From contig JAXLQL010000008.1 of the NCBI GenBank assembly GCA_046331625.1, positions 1 through 64,000 of the forward strand: 64,000 nucleotides of DNA. The letters are read 5' to 3'. Under the pieces are notes generated by a model. That model searched no databases and had not been told where the DNA came from. It worked only from the letters and a program-made list of their open reading frames with translations. Each line of letters starts with the position of its first letter. Within the stretch, counting starts at the first letter, position 1. Source of the stretch: JAXLQL01 sp046331625. GTDB lineage: Bacteria > Acidobacteriota > Terriglobia > Bryobacterales > Bryobacteraceae. This document shows positions 1 to 9,080 of this stretch, piece by piece. The position numbers were made by a program, and so were the translations under genes.

Positions 1-555
1 GAGTTGCTCTTGCCTGTTTATCAGTTGAAGGGGATGGAAGCGGCCGTCTTGAAATCCACCGACGGCGGCAACACTTGGCAAAAGCGCGGCTCAGTCAAGG
101 GACCGCAGGGCGCCGACGAACCAACGATCGCCGAGTTGCCCAACGGCGGCGTGCAAATGATTCTGCGCACGGGAGGCGGAGTTTTCTGGACATCGGTCTC
201 GAACGACAAGGGGGACTCGTGGGCGGCGCCCGAACGGGGCGATCTTCCGGCAGCCCGCAGCTCGCATAGCCTCGTCCGGCTTCGCGACGGCCGCCTGGTG
301 CTGACTCATGATGCCGACGCGTCCAAGCGCGATCCGCTCACGATGCGGGTCTCCTCCGATGGCGGCAGAAGCTGGGGCGAGCCGCTAGTGATTGCACGCG
401 CCCGAAAAGTGGAGCCGCCCATTCGGTCCCAGGTGAGTTATCCCTCGGTAACAGAGCTCGCCGGAGGCTCGCTCGTTGTGGTGTGGTCCGATCTCGTGAT
501 CGGCGATCTCGAGGCGTTTGGCGACATCCAGTGCGCTCGCGTGAAGTTGGAGTAG
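1..555 (+). CDS. Sialidase-like (BNR/Asp-box) protein, 3' part
   Basis: The frame is open to the left edge, so the gene starts outside the window and only about 184 C-terminal residues are seen. Three Asp-box motifs are visible (STDGGNTW, SNDKGDSW, SSDGGRSW) with the spacing expected of blades in a six-bladed sialidase propeller. This matches exo-alpha-sialidase or BNR-repeat glycosidase-like proteins, which in Acidobacteriota are often secreted. The catalytic Arg triad and N-terminal signal cannot be judged because they lie upstream, so glycosidase activity is inferred from the family only. The gene is followed by 338 bp without a convincing gene. Confidence 0.75.
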   Translation, partial: ELLLPVYQLKGMEAAVLKSTDGGNTWQKRGSVKGPQGADEPTIAELPNGGVQMILRTGGGVFWTSVSNDKGDSWAAPERGDLPAARSSHSLVRLRDGRLVLTHDADASKRDPLTMRVSSDGGRSWGEPLVIARARKVEPPIRSQVSYPSVTELAGGSLVVVWSDLVIGDLEAFGDIQCARVKLE

Positions 556-893
556 GGGTTCGAACGATCGCCGGTTTGCTGCCGCTCGCGGCCAGGAATG
601 CAAAGTCCGCGGATCCCGGCCAAGACCCCTAGCGGCCCCCGCGCTCGATAGCTCCGTTCGCGATCCGCGGCTTTCTGCGTGCGAAAATGCTGCCACGCGT
701 TGCCGCGCCGCCACCTATCGTACAGGAGCAAATCGCGGCGGACCCGAGGACTCGCGCGCCGCTTCGAGTTTCCTGGTTTACCATCCTTGCTCGATTGCGC
801 GGAGAGCGGTGAAACGCTCACGATGCGAACGTCACTACTATCGATACCGGCCCGCACTAGCGGCCAGCCGGTCTCGACCGAAGGGAGAATCCC
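556..893. other. Intergenic stretch, no gene seen
   Basis: Short open frames here are shadows without ribosome sites or recognisable protein features. Only the end of the stretch carries a clear signal: AGGGAG at 882-887, which serves the small gene starting at 894. Confidence 0.5.
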
Positions 894-1136
894 ATGGAAG
901 CCAAAGTAAAAGCCGCGCTGTCGGCGCGAGTCAAGGAACTCAAAGCGGAGAAGAAGGCCGGACCGGCACTGGCGACGCGCGGCGTCGACCCCAAGAGCGC
1001 CTTCTGCATGGCGTGGCCGGCGGCCAAGGCAGCGCTCGTGCTGCTGGGGCAGATCGTCAAAAATCCGCTGCTGAAAGGTGCGATCACGGCCGCCGTGACC
1101 ATCGGCGATCAGGTTTCCAAGGCCGTCTGCGGCTGA
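894..1136 (+). CDS. Small hypothetical protein, 80 aa, Cys-containing hydrophobic C-terminus
   Basis: The ATG at 894 is preceded by AGGGAG with 6 bases spacing, a good ribosome site. The first 30 residues are charged and Lys/Ala rich (KVKAALSARVKELKAEKKAG). The remaining 50 are hydrophobic with alternating Ala/Leu/Val and two cysteines, at residue 39 (AFCMAW) and at the penultimate residue (AVCG). There is no classical signal peptide. The layout of a polar leader and an Ala/Gly-rich hydrophobic core resembles small bacteriocin or holin-like peptides, but no modifying enzyme or immunity gene sits beside it. I do not recognise a family. It lies 47 bp upstream of the PEP-CTERM protein on the same strand. 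Confidence 0.55.
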   Translation: MEAKVKAALSARVKELKAEKKAGPALATRGVDPKSAFCMAWPAAKAALVLLGQIVKNPLLKGAITAAVTIGDQVSKAVCG

Positions 1137-1183
1137 ACCTGTTTTGCGCCCGAGCCGAGCCACGGGCGCGGAGGCCGTCTATA

Positions 1184-2224
1184 ATGGACCAAACCTCCGG
1201 CATGTTTAAAACAATTTTCGCTCTCTGTGTCTTCCTCGCTTCGTCCCCGATGGTGCAAGGGGCTCCGGTGCTGAACGGATTCATCATCGGCAACCTCACT
1301 GCCACGGCGGGCGACGTCGAGGGGAACCTGCTCGTCAGCGGAAATTTCAGCACCAGCGGTACGTTCGGTGGGATCGCGATCCCGGTCGTCGGGTTTCCGC
1401 TGCCCGCCGCCACGGTCGACACGCTCATCGTGGGCGGGAATCTGTCGACCACCAGCGCCTGGGGCATGGCCGGGAATGCCGTCTACGGCGGAACGCTCAC
1501 GGGTGGTCCCAGCCACAACACCGGGACCACGCGCCAGCAGAGCCCTATCCAGATCGATTCGAATGCCAACGCGGTGACGAGCGGAGGCACCACGATCGCC
1601 GCGCTGGCGCAGCAGTGGCGCGATACTTCCATCGCCTGGAGCCAGTTCGCGAACTCGGCGGGCGCCACCATTTCCTACTCGGGCGGCATTTCACTCACGG
1701 GCACAAACTCCGTGCTCAACGTGTTCAATCTCGACAGCGGGCACTTCAACACGGCGTCGTTCCTGGGAATCGACATCGATGTTCCCTTCGGCGCGACGGT
1801 GATCGTGAACATCCCGGACACTGTGGTCTCGGTGCCTTCGGGCGCGGTCTTCCTGAATGGCGCCTCGGATATCAACGTCTGCGCCGCAAACAAGAACCTT
1901 CCGATTTGTTCTCAGACGCAGCGGGTCATTTTCAACTTCTTCAACGCAACTGGCTTCGCCTCGGCGCAGACGGGCTGGAACGGATCGATCATCGCGCCGT
2001 TCACCACATCGGCCACGCTTACTGGCGGCGGCGTCAACGGCGCAGGCGTGTTCGGCGGCGACGTCACGCAACAGGGTGGTTGGGAATTCCACAACTTCCC
2101 GTTGCAGAGCGATCTGCCGAGCCCGCCTTTTTCCGAAGTGCCGGAACCTGGATCCTTGCTACTGTGCGGCGCTGGGCTGGCTTGCTTGATTGCTCGCTGT
2201 ATGCGAGCGGCTACTGCACGGTAG
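1184..2224 (+). CDS. Choice-of-anchor A PEP-CTERM secreted protein
   Basis: The product has 346 residues. A short hydrophobic signal (MFKTIFALCVFLASSP) is followed by a choice-of-anchor A type domain, recognisable from LNGFIIGNLTATAGDVEGN and the repeated beta-strand pattern with Ser/Thr/Gly. The C-terminus is a PEP-CTERM sorting tail: VPEPGS, a hydrophobic helix (LLLCGAGLACLIA) and arginines. Such proteins are exported and processed by an exosortase, often in exopolysaccharide-producing cells. I chose the ATG at 1184 because GGAGG lies 9 bases upstream; an in-frame ATG at 1202 is the alternative. A TATAAT overlaps the first ATG, so a short-leader transcript starting near 1192 and use of ATG 1202 is possible. 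The 3' end overlaps the convergent propeller gene by 14 bp. Confidence 0.8.
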   Translation: MDQTSGMFKTIFALCVFLASSPMVQGAPVLNGFIIGNLTATAGDVEGNLLVSGNFSTSGTFGGIAIPVVGFPLPAATVDTLIVGGNLSTTSAWGMAGNAVYGGTLTGGPSHNTGTTRQQSPIQIDSNANAVTSGGTTIAALAQQWRDTSIAWSQFANSAGATISYSGGISLTGTNSVLNVFNLDSGHFNTASFLGIDIDVPFGATVIVNIPDTVVSVPSGAVFLNGASDINVCAANKNLPICSQTQRVIFNFFNATGFASAQTGWNGSIIAPFTTSATLTGGGVNGAGVFGGDVTQQGGWEFHNFPLQSDLPSPPFSEVPEPGSLLLCGAGLACLIARCMRAATAR

Positions 2225-4382
2225 TCTGCTCCACTGCCTGATTGTCGAAGTCGTCAGTCACGCGAATCGCGACGGTGTGCTCGCCGCTCGAAAGATCGAG
2301 CGTGAGGACATAGTCATGCTCGCGCGAATCCGATAGGCGCGTGGTGGGCGGCGCCACCTTCCATTCGCCACCGTCTACGGAGTACTCGGCGCGATCGATC
2401 ACGTTGAGCGCGTCGGAAACCTTCCAACGCACCTCGGCCGTGTTGCCGTTGCGCGTAGCGGCGAGCCCGGTGATCTTGGGCGGCGTGTTGTCGATCACGA
2501 ACGGATCGCTCACCAGTTGCGCCGTGAGCGCCTGGCCCGGAGGATTTCCCGGCGCATCGGAAACAGTGACGCGCACCACGTACTCACCGTCAGCGAAGGC
2601 CGTGGAATCGAATGTGTATCCCCGCTCGCGAATATCGGCTTTGAGCAACTTCCACCCGGATTCCTTCACGCCGCGGATCTCGATGCGGGAAGTGAGTGAA
2701 TCGCCGTTCTCGTCGCGCGCGAGCCAGCGCGCGCCCACCCATCCCTTGGCGTAGGTCATCGATGCGGGTGCCGAGTCGCTCGAACCCAGCGCGACGCTCG
2801 GCCGCGCATTGCGAGCCAGCGCGGGCAGCGTGAGGCTCTGCGGAGACGATGAGGAGAGCGTCACCGTGGAAGTCGCGGGAAATCGATAATTGGCGGGCGT
2901 CAAGTCGATCATCTCGATCACCGGCGCCACATTCTTCGGCAGGTAAGCAAGATCGACGGAAACCAACTCCGGCGAGTCGCCCGCCTGCGATGCGCTCAGC
3001 GCGATCTTGTACTGCAGGAAGCGCGCCGCCGGAGACGCAACGCGGCCGTAGGTGGAATTGAGCGGCACGGCTGCCCATGGGCTCCAGTTGCGCTGCGGTG
3101 CATCGAGGTTGCCGGTGCGTGTTTCCACGCCGACCGTTCCGCCGTGGAGATCGGCGTTGAAATTCGCGCGGCCCCAATAGGTGAAGAAATTCGCATCAAG
3201 CACTTCGCTCTCGTAGCTGCCCTGCTTCTCGACTCCCGGACCGAGCCGGAACAGCTTTCCGATGTTTCCGGTGACGGCAAACACTTTGCCTCCCCGGCCG
3301 GTGGACAGCGAGGTGACCTGCGTGGGCGAGAGGCTGACCAGCAATGTGTAAAGCAGGTCCGAATCGAGGCGATAGATGGCGCCCTTGTTGCCGGTCCCGA
3401 GCAGGAGGCGGCCCGCGCCGTCGAAGGCGAGCGCGTAGACCACGTCGTTTGCATTGGTCCAGAGCTTGCGCGGATAGCCGTCGGCTTCGATGCGCACCAC
3501 TTCCGATCCGCCCGAAACAGAACTGCCTCCGAATGTCGGAGGCGGCGAGGCCACCGGTTGCGGAGCGCCACGTCCGGCAGCGGGCGGCGGCGCGGGCGCA
3601 GGCGGAGGTGGCGGCGGTGCGGCCGATCCGCCGGAGGGCTTGGCTCCAACGGCTGCGGCGTAGACGTTGTTTTTCGCGTCCACGCCGAGCGCGGTGATTT
3701 CGCGCTTCGACGATTGGTACACCACGAAGCCTTGTCCCGCGGGCGAAATCTTCACTACGAGTCCGCTCGGTTCCGTTCCCGCATAGACGTTGCCTTGCGC
3801 ATCCACTGCGAGCGAGCGTGCGTGCGCTTCTTCGGTGCGGAAGAAGACGGAACCCTTGCCGTCTGGCGCGATCTTGTGGATCTCGCCTTTGTCGCCGGTG
3901 GCGGCGTACAGGTCGCCTTGCGGAGAGAACGTCAGTGCCCAGATGTACTTCGCCTTGGGATCGTAGAACACGTCTGCGTTGTTGCCGTTGACGCGATAAA
4001 TTTTCCCATCGGGCGCGGTGGCCACGTAGACGCGGTCGCGCGAATCGATCGCGATGGCGTGAATTTCGATGGCCGTGAGCTCGGTGACGGTGCGAGTGGC
4101 TCCGCCGGGGGCGGTGCGATAGAGCTTGGTCTTGCCGTCGAGTCCGCTGCCGCCGAACCAGACGTTGCCCTTCGAATCCTCGGCCACGGCCCAGAGATAA
4201 TTCGTGGAGGGGTCGTGCATCTCTTCGAGCACCGGCGCGAGCGAGAGGCGTCCGTCACTGCGGAGCGAGAGCTTTTCGAGCTTGCCTTTTTCGAAGTCAG
4301 CCTGGGAGGAATGCTCCCAGGTCTTGGTGCCGGCGGCGAGGGCAAACGCAGCCGCGGCGAGTACGGCAAAAGTGTTTTTCAT
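2211..4382 (-). CDS. Secreted beta-propeller protein with C-terminal Ig/FN3-like domains
   Basis: The protein has 723 residues with an N-terminal signal (MKNTFAVLAAAAFALAAG). Residues about 60-230 hold repeated propeller strands of the NHL/two-component-regulator type (SKGNVWFGG, RDRVYVATAPDGKIYRV, QGNVYAGTEPSGLVVKI). A Pro/Ala/Gly-rich linker near 270-300 separates them from further blades (GAGRLLLGTGNKGAIYRL). The C-terminal 200 residues look like fibronectin/Ig-type folds (NTPPKITGLAATRNG). The role is probably binding at the cell surface or in the periplasm; no catalytic motif is visible. It starts 17 bp after the S55 protease gene and is likely the last gene of the sigma-factor operon. 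Confidence 0.75.
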   Translation of the reverse strand: MKNTFAVLAAAAFALAAGTKTWEHSSQADFEKGKLEKLSLRSDGRLSLAPVLEEMHDPSTNYLWAVAEDSKGNVWFGGSGLDGKTKLYRTAPGGATRTVTELTAIEIHAIAIDSRDRVYVATAPDGKIYRVNGNNADVFYDPKAKYIWALTFSPQGDLYAATGDKGEIHKIAPDGKGSVFFRTEEAHARSLAVDAQGNVYAGTEPSGLVVKISPAGQGFVVYQSSKREITALGVDAKNNVYAAAVGAKPSGGSAAPPPPPPAPAPPPAAGRGAPQPVASPPPTFGGSSVSGGSEVVRIEADGYPRKLWTNANDVVYALAFDGAGRLLLGTGNKGAIYRLDSDLLYTLLVSLSPTQVTSLSTGRGGKVFAVTGNIGKLFRLGPGVEKQGSYESEVLDANFFTYWGRANFNADLHGGTVGVETRTGNLDAPQRNWSPWAAVPLNSTYGRVASPAARFLQYKIALSASQAGDSPELVSVDLAYLPKNVAPVIEMIDLTPANYRFPATSTVTLSSSSPQSLTLPALARNARPSVALGSSDSAPASMTYAKGWVGARWLARDENGDSLTSRIEIRGVKESGWKLLKADIRERGYTFDSTAFADGEYVVRVTVSDAPGNPPGQALTAQLVSDPFVIDNTPPKITGLAATRNGNTAEVRWKVSDALNVIDRAEYSVDGGEWKVAPPTTRLSDSREHDYVLTLDLSSGEHTVAIRVTDDFDNQAVEQTTVQ

Positions 4383-4399
4383 TGAATTTCGTGTAGCGG

Positions 4400-6241
4400 T
4401 CAGTTGACCTTGACTCGCAGGGAATAGCTTCCGGTAACCTGCACGTCAAACGGTAGGGCCATCTGTTCGTCGGCCGTCTCCGGTGTGGTGAAGTAGCTGC
4501 GCGACGCGCTGCGGCCGTTCTGCATGACGTTGGCCACCGATGGCGGTAGGCTCGGCATGGTCTTGTCTTCCACGTAGACGGTGGGGCGGCCTTGCACGAG
4601 CGAAACATAAAGCTTGTTGTTCGTGCGTTCCTGATTCAGCAGGTTGACGGTCTGTGGAATGTCGATGAAACGGTTGGCGGCGCCGGCAAAGCTTTGGACC
4701 CGATTGAGCGTGTCGGCATCGCTGAGCAAGATTCGGTGCTCGCCCTTCGGGAATCCGGCCGGAACCTTCACCTTGATCTGACGTTCGATGCGCCCGCCGC
4801 GATACGGCCGCAGGTAGACCTTCACGGGCAACTCCGACCCGGCGTTGACTTCGCTCGAGTCCGCGAACGCGCTCTCGATGGCGGCCACGCGCCGATCGGG
4901 CAGCAGGTCCAGCGTGAGGTCCACGCCTTTGAGCTTGGGATTGCGCACCGAGTTCAAGAACAGCCGATTGAATTTGTCGCCATACCAGAACGCCAGTTGC
5001 ATCGGCACCGGCGTGGGCATTTCCGTGGGCGAGAACATGTTGTTGAGCGAGATCTTGCCGCCGCCGTCGAGATCCACCGAACCGGAGATGCGATAGGTGG
5101 CTTCGTCGGCGAATTCGTTCAGGCTCTGCACGGCGTTGAACAGCGTCACCATCATGAGGAATGGGGTCCACTTTTGCTGGACGAAGACATCGAAGTGGAG
5201 GTCCTTTTCCTTGCGCACGGAGTTCGCCGAGTCGAGCGAGCGGACCTTCAGCGAGCACGGGATCATCTCCGCTTGTTCGCCGAGCACGCCCATGATGCCG
5301 GAGTGACGGTCCTGGCGAAGCGTGCCGACGATGTCGGTAGCGTTGCCGATCTTGCCGGGCTGAAACGCGGAGGCCAGGGTCCAGACCACTTCGCTCTTCG
5401 CCATCGGCATGGCCACAGGACCGAGGCTCAAGAAAGGATGTCCGAACGCGAGCACGCGTTTGCCGTCGTTATAGGTGACCGTTCCCATGGCGGACATGTT
5501 CACGTCGCCCGAGACGAGCACGCCCGAGACCGCGTCGCCGGGCTGCAGCGCCGATTGCCACCCGGGAGACAGCCGTGCGCTGAGAGCGGCTCCGCTCGCG
5601 CCGCCCTGCGCGGGATTGATGCCCATCTGCCGAAACATTCCACCGAATTCGCGTAGTGTCGCTTCGTGGAACCCGGAGAACACGAGCGGAGTATCGATGG
5701 GCGTGAGGGACAGCTCTCCGCCGCCCGAAGCCTGCGCGAAGCCTTGCGGCACATCGATGGCGGCGCGTGGTTGCGACGCACCGGGCGTGCGCGCGCCGGT
5801 GGGCCGGGACTCGTCGAAATCGTTGATCTCGAGCATGAGCTCGATCGGCGTAATGCCGCAAATGGCGTCAGGCGAGAAGACGCTCATGCGGAGCGAGACC
5901 GCTCCCATCAGCTTGCCATCCACGTAGACGGGGCTTCCGCTCATGCCGCCGGCTACGTTGGTCCGCTGCGCACGGCCGCCCATCTTGCCGAGGATGATGT
6001 CCTGCTTAGGTCCCCATGCATTCTTCATGACGCCGAGGATTTCGATCGGCACCGGCTCTGGCGTGTTGCCCTCGAAGACGGTCCACGCCGTGGCCTTCAT
6101 TCCGGCCTTCACCTCAGAGGCCCTGAGAATCGGCGGTTTTCCCGCCCGTGGACGAGATGCCGCCGGTTGCTGCGCGTGCTGGGCGGGCGCCTGTGACCAC
6201 ACACAAGCGGCCAGCAGGAGGGGGAGGGTACAGCGTTTCAT
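4400..6241 (-). CDS. SpoIVB-like S55 serine peptidase domain protein
   Basis: The protein has 613 residues. I chose the ATG at 6241 (MKRCTLPLLLAACVWSQAPA) because it begins with a signal peptide; an upstream in-frame start adds 22 residues without signal character. Residues 35-110 carry the S55/SpoIVB signature: a GxxA start, LGKMGGRAQ and GGMSGSPVYVDGKLMGAV, where the second Ser of GMSGSP (about residue 103) is the expected nucleophile. The following domain (FGHPFLSLGPVAMPMAKSEV) is typical of bacterial S55 proteins outside spore formers. In Bacillus SpoIVB is secreted and triggers a regulated proteolysis cascade ending in sigma-K activation. Here the gene sits in line with an ECF sigma factor and a FecR-domain protein, suggesting a surface signalling role. 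That role is inference. Confidence 0.8.
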   Translation of the reverse strand: MKRCTLPLLLAACVWSQAPAQHAQQPAASRPRAGKPPILRASEVKAGMKATAWTVFEGNTPEPVPIEILGVMKNAWGPKQDIILGKMGGRAQRTNVAGGMSGSPVYVDGKLMGAVSLRMSVFSPDAICGITPIELMLEINDFDESRPTGARTPGASQPRAAIDVPQGFAQASGGGELSLTPIDTPLVFSGFHEATLREFGGMFRQMGINPAQGGASGAALSARLSPGWQSALQPGDAVSGVLVSGDVNMSAMGTVTYNDGKRVLAFGHPFLSLGPVAMPMAKSEVVWTLASAFQPGKIGNATDIVGTLRQDRHSGIMGVLGEQAEMIPCSLKVRSLDSANSVRKEKDLHFDVFVQQKWTPFLMMVTLFNAVQSLNEFADEATYRISGSVDLDGGGKISLNNMFSPTEMPTPVPMQLAFWYGDKFNRLFLNSVRNPKLKGVDLTLDLLPDRRVAAIESAFADSSEVNAGSELPVKVYLRPYRGGRIERQIKVKVPAGFPKGEHRILLSDADTLNRVQSFAGAANRFIDIPQTVNLLNQERTNNKLYVSLVQGRPTVYVEDKTMPSLPPSVANVMQNGRSASRSYFTTPETADEQMALPFDVQVTGSYSLRVKVN

Positions 6242-6313
6242 GAAGCTGTTACCATTATCACCTGCCCTGACGGGGCGGAGCGGAGCCGCCGCCGGGTGGC
6301 CGTGCAACCGGCC

Positions 6314-8460
6314 TTACTTCGCGAACTGGCCGCCGGGCGTGAAGAGCTTCGGAAGTTGATCGAGCGTGGCGAGCATGCCGAGATCGAAGCCGCCGAAGGC
6401 GCCGGCTGTGGACGCTGTGATGCGGTCAGGATCGGCCACGGCCACGATGACTCCGGGGCGCGTGTCGCGCAAGGCAAGCATGGCGATGCGCTGCTCGGGT
6501 GTGACCACGGCGAGATCCTTCAGGTTGTCGATGACGGGTCCGAGCATGCCACCGAGGTTGTGATACATCACCGCCGAGAAGTTGACGCTCGCTCCTTGCG
6601 GCAGTTGGCTGCGGAAGCGCGGCGAGCGGGCAAGCGTGGCTCCGGATTGGCGCGTCTGCAGGGCTTGCTGTACCAGCGCGCGCGTGGATCCGATCACCAG
6701 GAAGGTATCGGCGTAGGTCCAGTGGAGATCGGCGGCGGATTTCGTGTTCGTGAGTCTATAAAACACGCGACCCTGAATTTGTTCTTGCGACAAACGGAGC
6801 CCCGCGGAGCTCAGGGAGGTGACTAGCTTCTCGATGGAGGCTTGCAGCCGCGCCGGTGAATAGACCTCGACAGCGATCTTCAAGCTCGGAACGGGTAGCA
6901 GCCGCCCATCGACGGCGAAGGTGGCTTCGTTTCCGAGGTGTGCGGCGAGATCGTCCACGAGGCGCACTCCGAGCAAGCGCTCTTCTTCGGCGAGGTGCGC
7001 ATCGAACGCCGGATTGTATTTGCGGGCGAGCGAGAAGAGCTCATCGAGTATCGCGCGTGGGGACTTGCTCACTGCAGCCACGGCGAACCCGGCATCGGGC
7101 GAAACGAAATCGAGCGTGGCGAGCGCTCCGGGCGTGGCGAGCCAAGCGGGGATTCCCGTGCGAGGTCCGCTGAAGTTGAGCGCGGCTTGATTCTCGACCT
7201 TTCCGCCGATGTCGCGGCGCTCGGCCACGAGATACTTCGCCGATGCGAAGCCGAGTTCGGCGGGCGAGGGATGCTTGGGGTCGCGCGGTGCGGTGGCGGC
7301 GATGCGCTCGACGTCGGCCGCCAGCAGCCATCCGGCGCCCGTGCGATAAGTTTGCGCGATGCGATCGCGGAATGGCGTACCAGGCGTCGAGCCCGCATCG
7401 ATGATGGCTTCGAGCTGGCGCAGGCGTGTGGGCGAACTTGTGATGGTGAGGAATCCCTTGTGGATCGAGTAGACGAACGGCGATTGGTTCGAGCCGTGGA
7501 GTTTGGCGAGTTCCTCGATTTGCGCTTGGAGTCCTGCGCCGCGAGCTTCTGTGACGAGCGCGTGTTCATGCGTGGTTCCTGCGAAAAGCATCACTGCGAT
7601 CTCGTCGCCGATTTGGGCATTGAACTTCTGCGTCCACACGATCATCTCATCGAGATGTTTCTGGGCGCCGGTCTGGTTCCACCAGTCGCGTAGCGCGGGG
7701 CTCACCCGGAGCTGATCATCGAGGATGCGCTTGGCTTCAGTGAGAGCAGCGCCTGAGTTGGGAACCGCCACGTACACCACTGTGTCAGTGGGCATGAGCG
7801 GAAGTAGCTTTGACTGATAGCGAAGCGCGGGCTGCGGAATCGCTTCGAGCTTGCGCTGCAGCGTTTGGAACTCGCCGAGCAGCGCAAGATAACGCGCGGC
7901 GTTGCGGCTCCAGGTGATTTCGTCGGGCACAGCAGTAGCTGACAGCGACTCGTCACTCATCGCCTGCTGCCCAGGCTTCAACGATTCCGTTCGGCCACCG
8001 TTATCGACTTGCACCTCGCCTTCCACAACCGAGACGCGCGTGCCCTTGAGTCCACGATTGACGGAGAAGATGGTGCCCTTGACGGCGACGAGGCTTTCGG
8101 GGGTGGCGACATAGAGCCGGCCCGACTTCTGACGCGCCGCTTCGACGATGACTTGCCCGCCCGAGAGGCGAATAGTGGTTCCGCGCCAGGCGCGCTCAAC
8201 CGAGATGCGAGAGTGCCGATTCATTTCGATGAGCGATCCATCGAACAGCCGCACCACCGCCGTGGAGGAGCCGAGCGTCTGGAGAGTCTCACCGGGCATG
8301 AGTTGGAAGCCTTCGCCCACGGGGCGCGCGGCGGCGGAAGCCAGGTGGAAGCCGGAGCGTCGAAGAGGCGCTCGTGGACTCGCGCTTCGGCGTCGGATGC
8401 GGCGCGGGGGTCGGGACGGTCATTCCGGATCTGGTTGACGATTTCGTCGAAGCGGCTCAT
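6314..8460 (-). CDS. FecR-domain protein, coupled to sigma factor, apparent frameshift near 8345
   Basis: The ATG at 8460 overlaps the stop of the sigma-factor gene (ATGA), which is strong evidence for the true start. That frame gives MSRFDEIVNQIRNDRPDP and about 35 more residues. The main FecR frame is offset by -1 and is open from upstream of 8340 down to 6314. In it, PVGEGFQLMPGETLQ leads into a FecR domain (VRLFDGSLIEMNRHSRISVE, LVAVKGTIFSVNRGLKG). The next 500 residues (TDTVVYVAVPNSGAAL, VMLFAGTTHEHALV) resemble DUF3352-like secreted proteins. Downstream in-frame starts exist at 8320. A zinc-finger anti-sigma domain, common in relatives, is not visible. The shift behaves like loss of one base between about 8340 and 8375. 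No slippery heptamer is present, so I read it as mutation or sequence error. Confidence 0.7.
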
Positions 8461-8975
8461 CGTTGCCCTCCTTGTCGATACTTGTCGATTTCCTTGGCCA
8501 GCTTGGCGCGAGTGCGGTGTACGGTGACAGCCACGTACACCTGCGAAATTCCCAGCATCGCCGCGATCTCCGAGTTGCCGTGGCCTTCGATGAAGCGCAG
8601 CGTGAAGATCTCGGCTTGGCGCGGGTCAAGCCGGGCGATGGCCCGGCGAAGGCACTCGCGGAGATCGGCATCGCTACCGGGCGCCGCGGCTGGAGCGTCT
8701 TCGATCGGCGCCTCCGCCCGGCGCTGGCGTTCGCGAATCAGGTCGAACGAAGCGTGGATCGCCGCGCGGCGCAGGTAACTCTCAGGGTTCGCGATCGCTT
8801 CCGGATCCCGCCGCAGAAAGCGCAGGAACACGGTTTGCAGCACGTCTTCGGCGTCGGCGGCGCTACCGGTGAGACGGTACGCGGTTCGGAACACCATGCC
8901 CGAATGGGACTGATAGTAATGTTCCAGTGGATGGGGTTGCCGCGGAATGGAATCCTCGACCAGGGCCAATTGCAC
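8457..8975 (-). CDS. ECF-type RNA polymerase sigma factor
   Basis: The 172 residues have the two-region ECF architecture. Region 2 is seen around residues 18-55 (YYQSHSGMVFRTAYRLTG, ADAEDVLQTVFLRFLR), and region 4 with its helix-turn-helix at 115-160 (DPRQAEIFTLRFIEGHGN, SEIAAMLGISQVYVAVTVH). The start is GTG at 8975. An AGGAG lies upstream at a rather long 12-base distance. The stop overlaps the start of the FecR gene, so this pair is translationally coupled and the FecR-type protein is the likely partner. A CTGTC/GACAG inverted repeat lies upstream at 8991-9009. Confidence 0.88.
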   Translation of the reverse strand: MQLALVEDSIPRQPHPLEHYYQSHSGMVFRTAYRLTGSAADAEDVLQTVFLRFLRRDPEAIANPESYLRRAAIHASFDLIRERQRRAEAPIEDAPAAAPGSDADLRECLRRAIARLDPRQAEIFTLRFIEGHGNSEIAAMLGISQVYVAVTVHRTRAKLAKEIDKYRQGGQR

Positions 8976-8990
8976 GTTCGGAAATGTCTC

Positions 8991-9009
8991 CTGTCAGCCC
9001 TAAAGACAG
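8991..9009. promoter_or_regulatory. Inverted repeat upstream of sigma-factor gene
   Basis: Arms CTGTC and GACAG are separated by 9 bases. The element lies between the sigma-factor start (8975) and the divergent promoter at 9041. It could be an operator or a weak leader hairpin; the sequence does not decide. Confidence 0.3.
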
Positions 9010-9040
9010 GGTAGCGGGGCGATTTCTTACAGGAGCTGTT

Positions 9041-9069
9041 TTGACGTCGAGGCGCGGCGTTGAGATAAT
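9041..9069 (+). promoter_or_regulatory. Sigma-70 type promoter with near-leaderless start
   Basis: TTGACG (9041-9046), a 17-base spacer and GATAAT (9064-9069) form a near-consensus housekeeping promoter. The expected transcription start is about 7 bases later, only a few bases before the ATG at 9081. There is no Shine-Dalgarno sequence in between, so the mRNA is probably leaderless or nearly so. Confidence 0.7.
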
Positions 9070-9080
9070 TCCCTCACGCC

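Noticed and set aside
3144..4385. 413-codon plus-strand frame opposite the propeller gene
   Set aside because: The Arg/Gly/Val-rich composition is that of a shadow, and the minus-strand frame has a signal peptide and repeated blades.
8330..8380. Programmed -1 ribosomal frameshift in the FecR gene
   Set aside because: There is no X XXY YYZ slippery heptamer in the overlap of the two frames. A mutation or sequence error is simpler.
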